23,718 nucleotides of DNA from Gnetum montanum (GCA_015680685.1 MNCI01017670.1:27104-50821), one strand, 5' to 3'. Positions 1 to 9,530 are shown, numbered from the stretch's first letter. Notes: generated by a model not told the origin, from the letters alone. Program-made: numbers and translations.

Positions 1-570
1 GGACACTTTAAGTGTGGTTACACAAGGGAATTATAGGTAAGAACTTGCTTTGGGGAGGACCCACTTGTGTAATCTTTTGTAATCTTCACTTATGACATAG
101 CTCACACACACCATTTCTTACCCTCAGCATAATTTTTCATAATGTTCTTTCCCTATTACTATCCCTATGATTCAACGTTCCTATGAATCATCACATAGCC
201 TTTTTCTCTACCATCTGAGGTCCTTATTGATAAATTCCACACCATCATAATTTTTGTGCCTTCAAAACTAGTTGAATTACCCTATAACCTTTTAACAATT
301 GTCTAGATGTCCTTAGTTTACATTGTTTAATTTCAAAGAAATATTAAAAATTTGGTACATTCTCTAAGTACCCTAACTTCGATGGAAATATATATACATG
401 AATCCCTTGTGCTAATCAACAACATTTGAAACTATTCATGCAGGGGATTTTTTCGATTTTTTCTCTATGACTTACGATTGTGAGACCCTTACTTTTATAC
501 CTATATCTCACTCGCTGGTACTCTGATTTTCATTCCATCTGAATGTACTTGAACCCGTAGTATTTAGCTT
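1..570. other. Non-coding spacer of element A between pol and the internal purine tract
   Basis: No open frame or domain is visible. The stretch is AT-rich. It aligns loosely with 8850-9150 of element B, including shared GGGGAGGAC, CATAATTTT and CTCACA words, so it is an inherited part of the element and not captured host DNA. In Athila-type elements a long untranslated spacer separates the end of pol from the extra ORF, which fits its position. Confidence 0.6.
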
Positions 571-586
571 AGTCGTGGGGGAGGGG
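571..586 (+). promoter_or_regulatory. Internal purine tract, possible second plus-strand priming site
   Basis: AGTCGTGGGGGAGGGG resembles the true polypurine tract at 1831-1842 (ATCGTGGGGGTA) but lies 1.25 kb upstream, before the env-like ORF. Element B has a counterpart at 9154-9165 (ATCATGGGGGCT). Plant elements with an extra ORF often carry a GTGGGGGAGG motif just after pol. A role as a central polypurine tract is inference. Confidence 0.5.
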
Positions 587-882
587 CACATGCCAAATAG
601 AGCATAATTTTTTTTTTAAAATTCATCATCACTCGAAGGACATCTTTAAGGGTAATTAGTTGTGAAATTAAGAATAGAAGTTGTCAAAAACAATTTCATC
701 CCCTTAGCTATACCAGAAAATTAAATTTGGAAACCACCTAAGCAAAGAGGACTCAACATTATAATCTTTTGGGGACATGTTCTTCCAATAATTAACATCA
801 CATGGAAACAAAGTAAATCTATTAAGGCAAGCAGTAAGGTATAACCTAACTTTGGTAACAACATTACTAACGATTGGCCCCG

Positions 883-893
883 TGTGATTGCAG
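883..893 (+). promoter_or_regulatory. Candidate 3' splice site directly before the env-like ORF
   Basis: GTGTGATTGCAG is followed immediately by ATG at 894. The same word TGATTGCAG followed by ATG recurs in element B at 9411-9422, although the sequence on either side has diverged. Env-like ORFs of some plant Ty3/gypsy elements are known to be expressed from spliced RNA, so an acceptor placed on the start codon is plausible. No branch point or donor was established. Confidence 0.45.
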
Positions 894-1661
894 ATGGCCC
901 CGAAACACGAACAACAGGAAGGTCCTGCTCAAGGTGCGATCGAATGACCTAGGAGAGGTGAAAGACAAGATCCTACCAAACAATATGCAGAGTAGGGGGA
1001 ACAATCATTTAGTATCCACCAAGAAGACCCTGTTGCTGTACAATCAAGGTAGGTAGAAGAAGGAGCTACAGCAACGTCTGAACAGGGATAGTATCTCATG
1101 CTGACCTAGGATTGTATTCAGACCATCCATGAAAGATCCATATTCACTGTAGTGATCATGGAATTAAACTCTAAACCTTTCGCAGAATTTGCTCCAGAGG
1201 CCGTTAAGGATCACCTCAAAGGATCCCCATTATGGCCTACCCTCTCTGAAAGTGGTGCCTGGTAGTTAGGGAAAACGTATCAATTTTTGCATAATAAAGA
1301 AGAAGGCACCACGGTTAACAATTATGGTGTGACTGTTGATTTCTCTGTTCAAGCCATTTCGGAAGTATTAAACCTTCCGAATACAGCGCCAAAGGTTGCT
1401 CAAAACCAACTGGACACTTTTAGAATCAAGCAACTTAATAAACTGTTGACAGAGAATAAAAGGGTGGCGGAAAAAAAAGAGAAGGTTGACTGGGATGCCT
1501 CTATGGCACAAGCACAAACTTACACGCACGCTAAGGCACTCAAGTCCTTACAAGAGGAGAAAATCTAGGCCATACTTCAACGCCATCAAATCCCAAGACC
1601 TAGAGCGTAAGAAAAGGGAAAGACACCCATGGAGGAGCCATCGCCACTAGGAACTACATGA
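894..1661 (+). pseudogene. Env-like / 'putative plant transposon protein' ORF of element A, decayed
   Basis: One frame can be followed from the ATG at 894 to a TGA at 1659 without any frameshift, about 255 codons. It is broken by stops at 945 (TGA), 993, 1050, 1089, 1107, 1263 and 1566 (TAG) and 1608 (TAA). The clean stretch 1287-1565 contains the motif YGVTVDFSVQAISEVLNLP (about residues 140-158), which resembles the recurring G-x-x-V-D-F-S-x-x-A-I-x-x-x-L-x-L-P pattern of the plant transposon protein domain found in Athila ORFs. A charged, probably helical tail follows (residues about 170-225). Each TAG is one C-to-T change from CAG. It lies between the internal purine tract and the 3' LTR, the usual place of this extra ORF. 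The function of such proteins is not settled; I see no clear membrane segment. The frame is sure; the family name is from motif memory. Confidence 0.7.
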
Positions 1662-1830
1662 GTTCCATTTAATTTTGTAATCATAGGATTTTCTTTTGTG
1701 TTATGTCTCAATTTTGTTCTAACTCCACACTGCGGCATGAATCCATTCTAGCCAAAATAATCCCATGCCTATCCACTGTGTAATCAATGGAGCTTGTTCT
1801 CACTTTAACTTGAGGATGAGTTTTCATTCA

Positions 1831-1842
1831 ATCGTGGGGGTA
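1831..1842 (+). promoter_or_regulatory. Polypurine tract of element A
   Basis: GTGGGGGTA sits directly against the TGATGAG start of the LTR at 1843. The same G-run then TA then LTR start occurs on the minus strand in element B (10166-10177). Plus-strand DNA synthesis would start here during reverse transcription. Confidence 0.8.
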
Positions 1843-2735
1843 TGATGAGTCATGAATTTGCTGATAGCTGCGATAACGCACCCACGATAACGCACCCACA
1901 ATATTGCACATACATTATCACATACGCAGTATCACAGCCAATGCGATATCGTAGCCCAACCCGTGATATTGCATACATGATATCGCGGCCTATCTCCTCA
2001 TCTATAAATAAGAGGTAGATAGATCCGATAAGAATCTTTTTGTCAGTTTTAGTTTAAGTATTAAGTTTTAGTTCTTGTTTTTCCTCTCTCCCTTTTCCTC
2101 TCAATGTATGCCTGCAATGTGGTGATTGTAATTGTACGACATCGTTTATTCGAGTGTGACGTACTTGGACATGCATATGATGGGAAATAAAGATCGAGAT
2201 TACTTCATCATTGCAGCATTCAATTAGTTTAATCATTTAATTAATTATTATTTACTGCTTTCCTAGTTAATATCTCTCACCCTTAAAATCATGTTAAAAC
2301 GTGGAATGAGTACGACTTGATTACGAGCATTTCAGTGTGACTACTTGGTAACCTAGTAGTGTACCTAGGATCTGCGCTTGGTAATCCCAGTGGTAGTCAT
2401 GCACGAAGTCAAAGATGTGTACGGATAATCAAGGAACGGATGCTCATCGCACTTAGGCTAGTTTAGATTCTCTCACCCTTTCTCTCTTAGCTTATATAAT
2501 ATTAGTTTCCATTGCCTTCAGGAGTAGCATTAGATTAGAAACCCATCATACACCTCACTCTGGACTAAACCATATGTGACAAAGCTAATACTAGTCTAGG
2601 TGGGAAGACAGGGAACTACGACCTACGGCTAACTATCTAGATGCCACAACTAGTCTGTTTGCAGAGTTCAACCAGATTGTGCGTGTAATGCTTGTATTCG
2701 TATGGTTGAGTGTAGGGGTACCTCGCCACTCATCA
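1843..2735 (+). repeat. 3' LTR of element A (family I, 893 bp)
   Basis: It starts TGATGAG and ends ACTCATCA, and its last 30 or so bases match those of element F (22255-22288) and solo LTR E. The U3 part holds eight GATATC-like units (1872-1984). A TATAAATA box lies at 2003-2010, and an AATAAA signal at 2186-2191. The U5 half carries one copy of the 'GTACGACTTGATTACGAGC' block that is repeated in F (two copies) and E (three). CpG sites are largely decayed to TpG/CpA compared with F, so this copy looks older. The flank after 2735 is not a primer site. Confidence 0.9.
1870..1986 (+). repeat. U3 array of eight GATATC-like units, 14-bp phased (element A LTR)
   Basis: GATATC-like hexamers begin at 1872, 1886, 1900, 1914, 1928, 1945, 1965 and 1979, so the steps are 14, 14, 14, 14, 17, 20 and 14 bp. 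The least altered units read GCGATATCG and GATATCGCG. The last four steps match those of element F exactly (17, 20, 14). The array ends about 20 bp before the TATA box, so it occupies the upstream promoter. A transcription-factor role is inference. Confidence 0.8.
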
Positions 2736-3082
2736 AAAAGTAATCTGGATTTTTATTTTCGGTCATGAACTATGCCCAAGTACACTTCACTTGAATAAAG
2801 ATTTCAGATAACTACTCAACATGACATTGCAAGCATTCACTTTCTATTGCTAAGTTACAAAAAAAAAAATTCACAGAGTTCTATTACTAAATGACCAAAA
2901 TATGCCCAATACATGACAGAAGTCTCGTATTTATAGGTATTTCTTATAATTGTGACATCACATTTATGACATTGCAAAACAAGTGCGATGATGTAGCAAC
3001 CAATTGAGATGCACCGACAGGGATGCTACAATGCAGATGCAATGTAGCATCTACGATATCTTAGCCAACTAATGATTCATCA
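2736..3082 (-). repeat. LTR fragment D, minus strand, cut by insertion of element A
   Basis: Read on the minus strand it begins TGATGAATCATT at 3082, has a TATAAATA box at 2935-2928, and then the conserved LTR block with TTTATTCAAGTG and GTACTTGGGC. It stops abruptly at 2736, next to the end of the A LTR, about halfway through the usual LTR length. This fits element A having inserted into it, with the missing half upstream of the window. U3 holds a perfect 9-bp inverted repeat, GATGCTACA at 3022-3030 and TGTAGCATC at 3043-3051. It resembles family III more than family II in the middle part; the family call is uncertain. Confidence 0.7.
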
Positions 3083-3590
3083 CCAAGTGTTATGTTATTG
3101 GGCAAACCAAAGAATAACACTACTGGGACTACCAAGAGAATATGTGTTACACTCGAAATTGGTCATACTCATTTCACCAATTGAATAGTATGCATGAAAA
3201 TGTAAATATCAACTAAGTACATCAAAAGTAAATTACATTAAAAGTAAATCTATTCTAAGTCAAAGTGTTGTAATGAATATGAATTAATCTCGATCTTATT
3301 GCCATTCATGAAATGTGTCCAAGTACAATGTCACTCAAATAAGATGTTGTACAACTGACTGAAATCCACATTGTAGGCACTCATTGACTGTTTGCTAAGA
3401 TTATGGGAAAAAAGTGCAAGAGTCTAGCTATACTACTAATTGAATGGTGGTAAATACATAGTGGTTGCTTGCATATTTATAGATTTTAAGCCATAGAGCA
3501 TCAACGCATATGCATCAATGCATCCTCATCAACACATATACATCGATGCATCTAAGATGCATTCATGAGAATGCATCGTTGAAGTACCCC
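3083..3590 (-). repeat. 3' LTR fragment of element G (family II), minus strand
   Basis: The reverse complement aligns by eye with the B 5' LTR from about 4042 to 4545: shared blocks include TGTACTTGGACACAT, TAGAATAGATTTACTT and the GATGCATC-type motifs. Its high-coordinate end, read on the minus strand, is preceded by CAATGGGGTA, a polypurine-tract-like word, and by gag sequence of G. That makes it the 3' LTR of G, with the first 25 or so bases missing. At 3082/3083 it is cut by the start of LTR D; its remainder should lie upstream of the window. Confidence 0.75.
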
Positions 3591-4017
3591 ATTGCAAAAT
3601 GAAGAATATTGCTACCTAGGTGGTAGCATTCCCCATGATAGTGTATTTCTCCATTGTTACTAGGAGTACTCTTGAGGTTAAGGAGGAGTCCTGCTTAGAT
3701 AGTATTGTTCATTGTAAAACCTCTAGTATTTGCCTTGTTGGTAAGGTAATCTTGTGGATGTTTACTTTCTTATGAACTTGTGGTTCAAAGCATAAGCCCC
3801 ATATTCTTGGATATGTAACATGACTAGGTAGTAATCCTTTGGATATTTGTACTAAAAAATGTTACAACCATCATCTTTGTAAAATTTTAATCTTTAACCT
3901 CCTATGCCACTACACCTTTCTCTTTCTATTGGTAAGTGTACCTTTTTGCTTCTTTATCTTTTATCTTTTTCTTTTCTTGATTCCACATGCCTCTAGCTTA
4001 TTATTCTTGACCCCCCA
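3591..4017 (-). pseudogene. C-terminal gag remnant of element G, minus strand (part 2)
   Basis: The reverse complement matches the gag of element B at about 6400-6760. In particular the region around CAAATATCCAAAGG...CATGTTACATATCCAAGAAT corresponds to the zinc-knuckle region of B (6495-6570). Translated, the words YPKDYYLVMLHIQE and RLPYQQGKY parallel HPKGYCLIMLHIQE and RLPYPQGNY of B. The knuckle cysteines are only partly kept. Reading on the minus strand, this piece follows the part at 10567-11150; element B has been inserted between them. It is directly followed by the G 3' LTR, so G has no pol or env-like region left. Stops and small indels abound. Confidence 0.75.
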
Positions 4018-4901
4018 TGATGAAATACCATATGTTGGTTAACTTCATTGATGCATCCCCATCGATGGAGCCTCATTGATGCATCCCCATCGATGTATCT
4101 TAGACATGTCAATGAATATGCATTAATGAGCACATGTTGATGCATCCCCATTAACACATCTTAGATGCAAGCATCCACTGCATATTTATAGTAGTGTAGC
4201 TAGACTCTTGCAGTTTTCTCCCATAATATTAGCAAATAGTTAGTGAGTGCCTGTAGTGTGGATTTGAATTAGTTGTATGACATCTTATTTGAGTGGCATT
4301 GTACTTGGACACATTCCATAAATGACAATAAGATCAAGATTGATTCATATTCATTATAGCACTTTGACTTAGAATAGATTTACTTACAATGAAATTTACT
4401 TTTGATGTACTTAGTCAATATTTACATTTTCATGCATGTTAATTAATTGGTGGAATGAGCGCAACCAGTTTCGACTGTAAACACTTATTCTCTTGGTAAT
4501 CCCAGCAATGTTATTACTTAGTTTGCATAATAGCATAGCACTTGGTAATTCCATTAGTGGATATATAAGTTCAGGTTGTGTATGACAAGCTAGGAATGGA
4601 TACTCATATCCCTTAGGATAGTTCAAGATTTATCTTCTTCTTATTAATTAGATTAAATAATTAATTTTCATATTATTGATTAATTTAGTTCAAGACCTAA
4701 AAACCTCATAATCATATGCCTCACTTTGGACTAAATCATACATGAGAAAGCTACCACTAGTCCAAGTGGAAAGACACGAACTTGCAATCAATGCTTAACA
4801 ATCTAGATACCACACTAGACTCATCTATGAAATTCGACTGGATTACATGTACACACTTGTGATTCATATGGTTGAGCATAGGGGATACTCATTTCTCATC
4901 A
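4018..4901 (+). repeat. 5' LTR of element B (family II, 884 bp)
   Basis: It starts TGATGAAATACC and ends CTCATCA, followed at once by the primer site. Its U3 contains a 28-bp tandem duplication carrying GATGCATC (4050, 4078) and ATCGAT (4061, 4089), and a further GATGCATC at 4139. A TATTTATA-type box lies near 4183-4190. The block GTACTTGGACACATTCC (4308-4324) is shared with LTRs A, C, D and G. Its first 340 bp match the inverted piece 9855-10165, and its last 225 bp match 10336-10561. Confidence 0.9.
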
Positions 4902-4902
4902 T

Positions 4903-4920
4903 TGGCATCGTTGCTAGGGA
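4903..4920 (+). promoter_or_regulatory. Primer-binding site of element B (tRNA-Asp type)
   Basis: TGGCATCGTTGCTAGGGA begins one base after the LTR. It matches the complement of the plant tRNA-Asp(GUC) 3' end except for transitions at four positions. Two of these (the A in GGCA and the A before GGGA) are shared with elements C and F. Confidence 0.8.
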
Positions 4921-5031
4921 TGGTGCTAGTAATCTAGATTAATTATATTATAAACAATCACTGTTAAAGCATTAATGATTTATCTTTTCAAAAATATTTA
5001 TATTTTAAGTTACATATTATTAATTAAAAAC

Positions 5032-7000
5032 ATGTCACTTCACATAGGGCCAATAATCCATCACATGATGAGGACACAAGTAGGAGAAATGATAGGATCT
5101 ATACTGAAGAGAATTGGAGTGAACCACTGTGAGTGGGGATCTCATATGCTCATTTAGACCCTTACTATATTTAAAGACTATGTTCAATTGATGCAAAAAA
5201 TCCTAGAGGGGACGAAACAAGTCCTAGAACATGGAGGGCATCAAGGCCTAGGAAATCCTCCAAAACTTAGAATAGATAAATGAAGGAACCATAGGGGAAG
5301 ATCTAGGAGCCATGATGATTCTTCCAAGTCACCATCTTCCTCTTCATCTTCAACATCTAGTTTTGAAGAAGATGAACATAGGTATAGAAAATAGAAATAC
5401 ACTAAGGGGTTGAGATGAAGATAGAAATAGAGATCAAAGATAAGATGAAAGATATCAAAGTGAGCACAGATGAGATCAACGTAATTAGATAAATAGAAAT
5501 AGAGATGAACACAATGGCATATCTAATGATGATGAATCATTGTTGGCTACTAGGAGCATGATACAAATTAAGAAGGAAGTTCGAATACCTCATAGGCATT
5601 AAAGTAAAAGTTGCATCAAAAGGCTTGATATGAATAACATTCTTAAATTTAAGGGAGGCTATAATTCTGGTTCACAACATTATTTACAAGCCGTCCATGA
5701 TGCATGCGTCTTACAAAACATTGAAAGTAAGTGGAAAAAGATTAAGTTATTTCCTAGGATACTAATAGAAGAAGCTAAAAGTTGGTATAGATCATTGGAA
5801 CTAGATTCAATCCACTGGTGGTCCACAATGCTTGAGCTCTTCAATGAAAATTACCAAACCTATTCAAGAATGTCCAATCTAAGAAAACAAATCCAAGGGT
5901 GGAAATAAGAGAACCATGAACCCCTTGATGCAGCTTTGGGTAGATATATTCTCTACTACATAGATTCCTAGGCCATGAATTTTTTCAAGGAGAGTAACTT
6001 CATCATATCATAGATAAAATTTGTAATAAAACAAGGGAGACCCTTGGGATCTATGCCCAAGAAAGATTATTAGAACTAAGAGTCCATTGGATACAAAGGC
6101 TAATTGACAAGCAGAAAAAGAAGAAGGAGAGTTATGCAAAAGGGAAAGTGTAGAGGAATATAACTAGGATCCAACTTTTCACAAAAGGGAGATTCATATT
6201 TATGATTAGGAAAAAATGGTAGCTCTTGATGAGTTGATTTCACACAAAACCTTGCCAATATAAAAGTCTATCACTAAGATTGAAGCAAGGGTAGATAAGA
6301 TGTGGAAGTTGATGAATGAAAAAGTTACAACTAACTTGAAAATCATAGAGGAGAAGGTAAAGAAAATAGGATAAAGTGATTAACATAAGAAGAGAGAGAA
6401 AGAAAAAAAATAAGGAATAGGTACAGAAACTTATAACCAAAAAGGAAAAAGAGTTGTAGTAGAAGAAGATGCAGGCTTAGCTTTAGAGGAGGAAAATGCA
6501 TGTGACATTTGTTAATATGAACATCCAAAAGGCTATTGCCTAATTATGTTACATATACAAGAGTGTGAGGCTTTTGCTTTGAATTACAAGTTTATGGAAA
6601 AGAAAATGTCTAGGAGATTACCCTATCCACAAGGCAATTATAGATAGTTTTACAACCAACAGTACTATTCGAGTATGACTTTTTATCAACCTTAAGGCTA
6701 CTATCAACCACAGCGGAAAAACCCATAGTCATGGGGATGCCATCAACAAACTAGTAATACCCTGATTGCTAGTTGAACCCTTATGGATACTATGTTCAAC
6801 AATTTGTTTCTCCAAATGGTTCTACTTCCTCTACTTGAAATCACTACTACTACTCTCCTGAATACTATCAACCCATAAAATCTTCTGTGAGATTACCATC
6901 CCATGCCTGTCATCATCCATCACATCCTCAATACTCTCATACTTCCCTCCAACATATGTCACCACCAATAGTGCAAGAATAATTGACACCCCAACATCAA
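5032..7000 (+). pseudogene. Gag polyprotein remnant of element B
   Basis: Gag forms the retrotransposon particle and packages its RNA. A frame starts at the ATG at 5032 and is broken by stops and at least one frameshift before 5630. The stretch 5630-5905 is open and holds the core capsid-like domain, with FPRILIEEAKSWYRSLELD and WSTMLELFNENY, which matches element F (23492-23600) residue by residue over about 90 residues. A basic coiled region follows (about 6090-6480), then a zinc knuckle at about 6497-6540 with spacing CX2CX3HX4C (CDIC, H, C), the spacing seen in Athila Gag; a TAA now lies inside it. A Tyr/Gln-rich tail with repeated YY and PQ words follows to about 6900. The end point is approximate. 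Confidence 0.85.
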
Positions 7001-8324
7001 CAGAAACTTACAACTTGTGCTATGAAGATACAAAGGGATAATAATGTTAGTAGATCTTAGCAAAAGTCTTAGAAACATTCTTTGTTTAGGACAATTCCCA
7101 AAGATGTGAATGAAATGAGTAGACTTACTAGCTCATTAGAACTAGCACAAGTACAATCTAGTGCAAACCCCTTTCTCACAAAAATAATGTCTCCTAATCC
7201 TAAGAAAAAGCCAACAACCATCACTACTCCATCATAGAACATAAAAAATGAACTTATTGCTATGGAGAGATAAAAAATTTCATGCATTACTAATTAAGAT
7301 AAAGGGTATAGTTGTGGGCTAAAAGTTCAAAGTGATAACACGACCCCTATACCAACCCACAACAAACTTGAAGAACAAGTGGGTGTGCAAAACTATATCT
7401 ACACAATAGCCACTAAACCAAAAGACACCTAGTGGTTAGAAACTAAGGATACCAAAGCATTGAAAATATGCATGGAAAAATCCATCCACTTATTTATTCT
7501 AATTATAAGAAAATGAACTAAATAGAGAACTTAAAAAAGGACATCTTACATTGTGACTATATACTAGAAGAAATTATTAAACATGGAGACCTAAGAACCA
7601 AAATAGAAAATCAAAAAGAAAACATATCTAGACCATCTAGAAAGATATCACCTTCTAGTCTAGCTAAATATATATCTCCAAATGATCTAAACCTAATTAT
7701 CATCAATGTTAAATGTGATAACAAGAGAAAACTTAAATCATTAAAGATGATAAATGGGAAACTTATGGTGTATAACCAAGGGAATGTGTGGTCCATTTTC
7801 CGAATGCTTTCCCATGAGTTTAGTCACGGGGGAGATGCCTCATCTTGAATTAAGAACTGATAATGTATTTTTCTTTTCTTTTCTTTATAATTTTCTCTTT
7901 TCCTGATATTTTATGAATGATTACTTTGTTTTTTGTTAAGAACGATGTTACCAATCATGATGAAGAAGTCAACACCATGTGTTGGGTATTTGTCCTATGC
8001 TATCAGGATAATTGGATAAATAATTATGTAATGTAGTGAGACCACATCATCCATCCCTCTAGTTTCTCTAAATACAAGGTCTTTATCATGAAAAAAATAT
8101 GATTTTTCTCACATGAAACTAAAATTAACTACTAATCATTGTGCCTTTAAAATAGAGGAAAAGACCAAGTTGAAATTGGTAAAGGGTGTGACCTCAAGGG
8201 GATTTTTGTGTTCTCTTAACTTTCTTCTTGTAGTATATGACTCCTCTAGGAGTGTACCATCACTTCTAATCATTGACCAACAAATAGAAAGCATGTCTTT
8301 GCATGGTTTGGTTCCTATGATATT

Positions 8325-8325
<1 letters not shown>
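7001..8325 (+). other. Unassigned internal part of element B
   Basis: No protease, reverse transcriptase or integrase motif was found in any frame by eye. Between about 7560 and 7845 one frame is fairly open (words ISPSSLAKYISPNDLNL and MINGKLMVYNQG) but I do not recognise it. A purine tract CACGGGGGAGA lies at 7825-7835, similar to the internal purine tracts of A and B. It is followed by a T-rich spacer (7860-7950). The region may be the fusion point of a pol deletion. Confidence 0.45.
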
Positions 8326-8364
<39 letters not shown>

Positions 8365-8365
8365 N
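8326..8365. other. Poly(A) run ending in an unresolved base (assembly join)
   Basis: About 38 A residues run straight into a single N at 8365. A homopolymer ending at an N is typical of a contig end. The sequence on the other side is of a different kind (CpG-rich LTR end), so the join probably hides missing DNA. Confidence 0.8.
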
Positions 8366-8394
8366 TCGCGGCACATGCAGGTCACGTCTCATCA
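8366..8394 (-). repeat. 29-bp start of a family I LTR, rest lost in the N join
   Basis: The minus strand reads TGATGAGACGTGACCTGCAT and then GTGCCGCGA, nearly the start of solo LTR E (15932 downward) and similar to the start of F (21343). The LTR is cut by the N at 8365. Its outer edge is at 8394, followed by CACGG, the likely target duplication. A whole solo LTR or element of about 1 kb or more should lie in the gap. Confidence 0.75.
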
Positions 8395-9410
8395 CACGGG
8401 AAGTCAAGGCACACCCCTTAGACACAATAATGTGCTACAAGCACTAGTTATGGGTCTAGTAAGACATGTTATTCATGCCTAAAGGCACCCCTCTAACTAA
8501 GGCCTTTCCTTCCTTCTTCTCTTTTCTCCTCTTTTTAGAGTGATGCTCATTCTTTGTGGTTGTTGTGAGTTCATGATGATGGGCAAGAAGGGACACATCA
8601 ATGCGAAGCCATTATTAATGGTATGGACTTGGTTTGGAACTTGGATGGATAGGTATGATAGTATTTTTACTCACAATTGACACAAGAACATATTGTGAAC
8701 ATGGTTAAGTACCTTACATCCCAATCTCTACAATCCCTTCTCATCCCATCATTCACCTTATTGCTACATGCATTTATGAGCCTAATGGTTTGTATACTAT
8801 AGTGTAGAATCCTAATCAAGGTAGTTGTGTGTTGTTTGCAATAAAGGCATGATCTATGTTTGACTTCTGATATGCCCATAGACATCTATAGAATGGGGAG
8901 GACTCACTTGCATAACTTTTGTTGATCATGGCTTTGAATTAAACCTCACAACTTTAAGAACATGATAGATAGCTTCTCTAAATTTATGCATAATTTTAAC
9001 ACTACTTCTCATTGATTTAAATTAATTTTCATACTTTTATATAATTTTATATTGAACTATCCTTTAAATTCATTATATCTTGGTCATCTTGTAAGCTAGA
9101 ACTTTGATTTTAGTTGTTCAAAAACTTGCGAGCTTCCAAAGTTAAGCTCATTCATCATGGGGGCTAAGGATGTAATTTTGAAAATTTTTCTAATACCTTA
9201 TTTTCAAACATTATGGTAACTAATAGTAATAATAATCAAAATACCATGAACAACTTGATGATTTTAGTTACCTCATACCCTTGGAAATAGTATTTTATAA
9301 TCACATAGAGCCTAAATACTAAATTTTTTCTAAGTTTTAGCTAACCAACGATTCAAAAAGTGTTAATAATTAAGGAAAAATAATTACCAAAACTAACATT
9401 GATCCTTTGG
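8395..9410 (+). other. Spacer of element B before the env-like ORF
   Basis: This stretch is non-coding and aligns loosely with 1-880 of element A: both have GGGGAGGAC-CACTTG (8896-8911), CATAATTTT (8989-8997), then a G-run tract (9157-9163), then the TGATTGCAG-ATG junction. No domain was seen. Confidence 0.6.
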
Positions 9411-9530
9411 TGATTGCAGATGATTCTAGAAGAAATGCCTAAGGTTAAAGGTCTCTTGCATAGGAAGGAAAAGAGGCTAAGAGGAGGACATGCCCATGGA
9501 CAAGTAGCATATACAAGAATTAAAGTTTAG
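9411..9530 (+). pseudogene. Start of the env-like ORF of element B, with candidate splice acceptor
   Basis: TGATTGCAG (9411-9419) abuts an ATG at 9420, as in element A (885-896). The frame is open for 36 codons, rich in Lys and Arg (MPKVKGLLHRKEKRLRGG), to a TAG at 9528; more stops follow. The DVxFS-type domain seen in A was not found downstream, and the polypurine tract follows within about 800 bp, so most of the ORF is lost. It is called by position and by the shared junction, not by protein similarity. Confidence 0.5.

Larger units (their letters stand above)
1..2735 (+). mobile_element. Element A: 3' part of an Athila-like Ty3/gypsy LTR retrotransposon (family I)
   Basis: The window opens inside this element; its 5' LTR, gag and pol lie upstream. 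What remains, in order, is an untranslated stretch (1-570), an internal purine tract (575-586), a second spacer, an env-like ORF remnant (894-1661), the polypurine tract (1834-1842) and the 3' LTR (1843-2735). The order and spacing match the 3' half of element B (8870-10561), and parts align by eye: the GGGGAGGAC...CACTTG stretch at about 51-66 matches 8896-8911. No primer-binding site follows 2735, which makes this a 3' LTR and not a 5' one. The 5 bases after the LTR are AAAAG, the expected target duplication, but its partner is outside the window. Assignment to Athila rests on the env-like domain and on relatives in the window; the LTR call itself is firm. Confidence 0.85.

Noticed and set aside
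4013-4017. CCCCCC run before the B LTR as an inverted polypurine tract
   Set aside because: It is host gag sequence and target duplication; the B polypurine tract lies at its 3' LTR.
8113-8421. ORF of 102 codons with a poly-lysine run
   Set aside because: The lysines are the poly(A) run before an N, and the frame crosses an assembly join into an LTR end.
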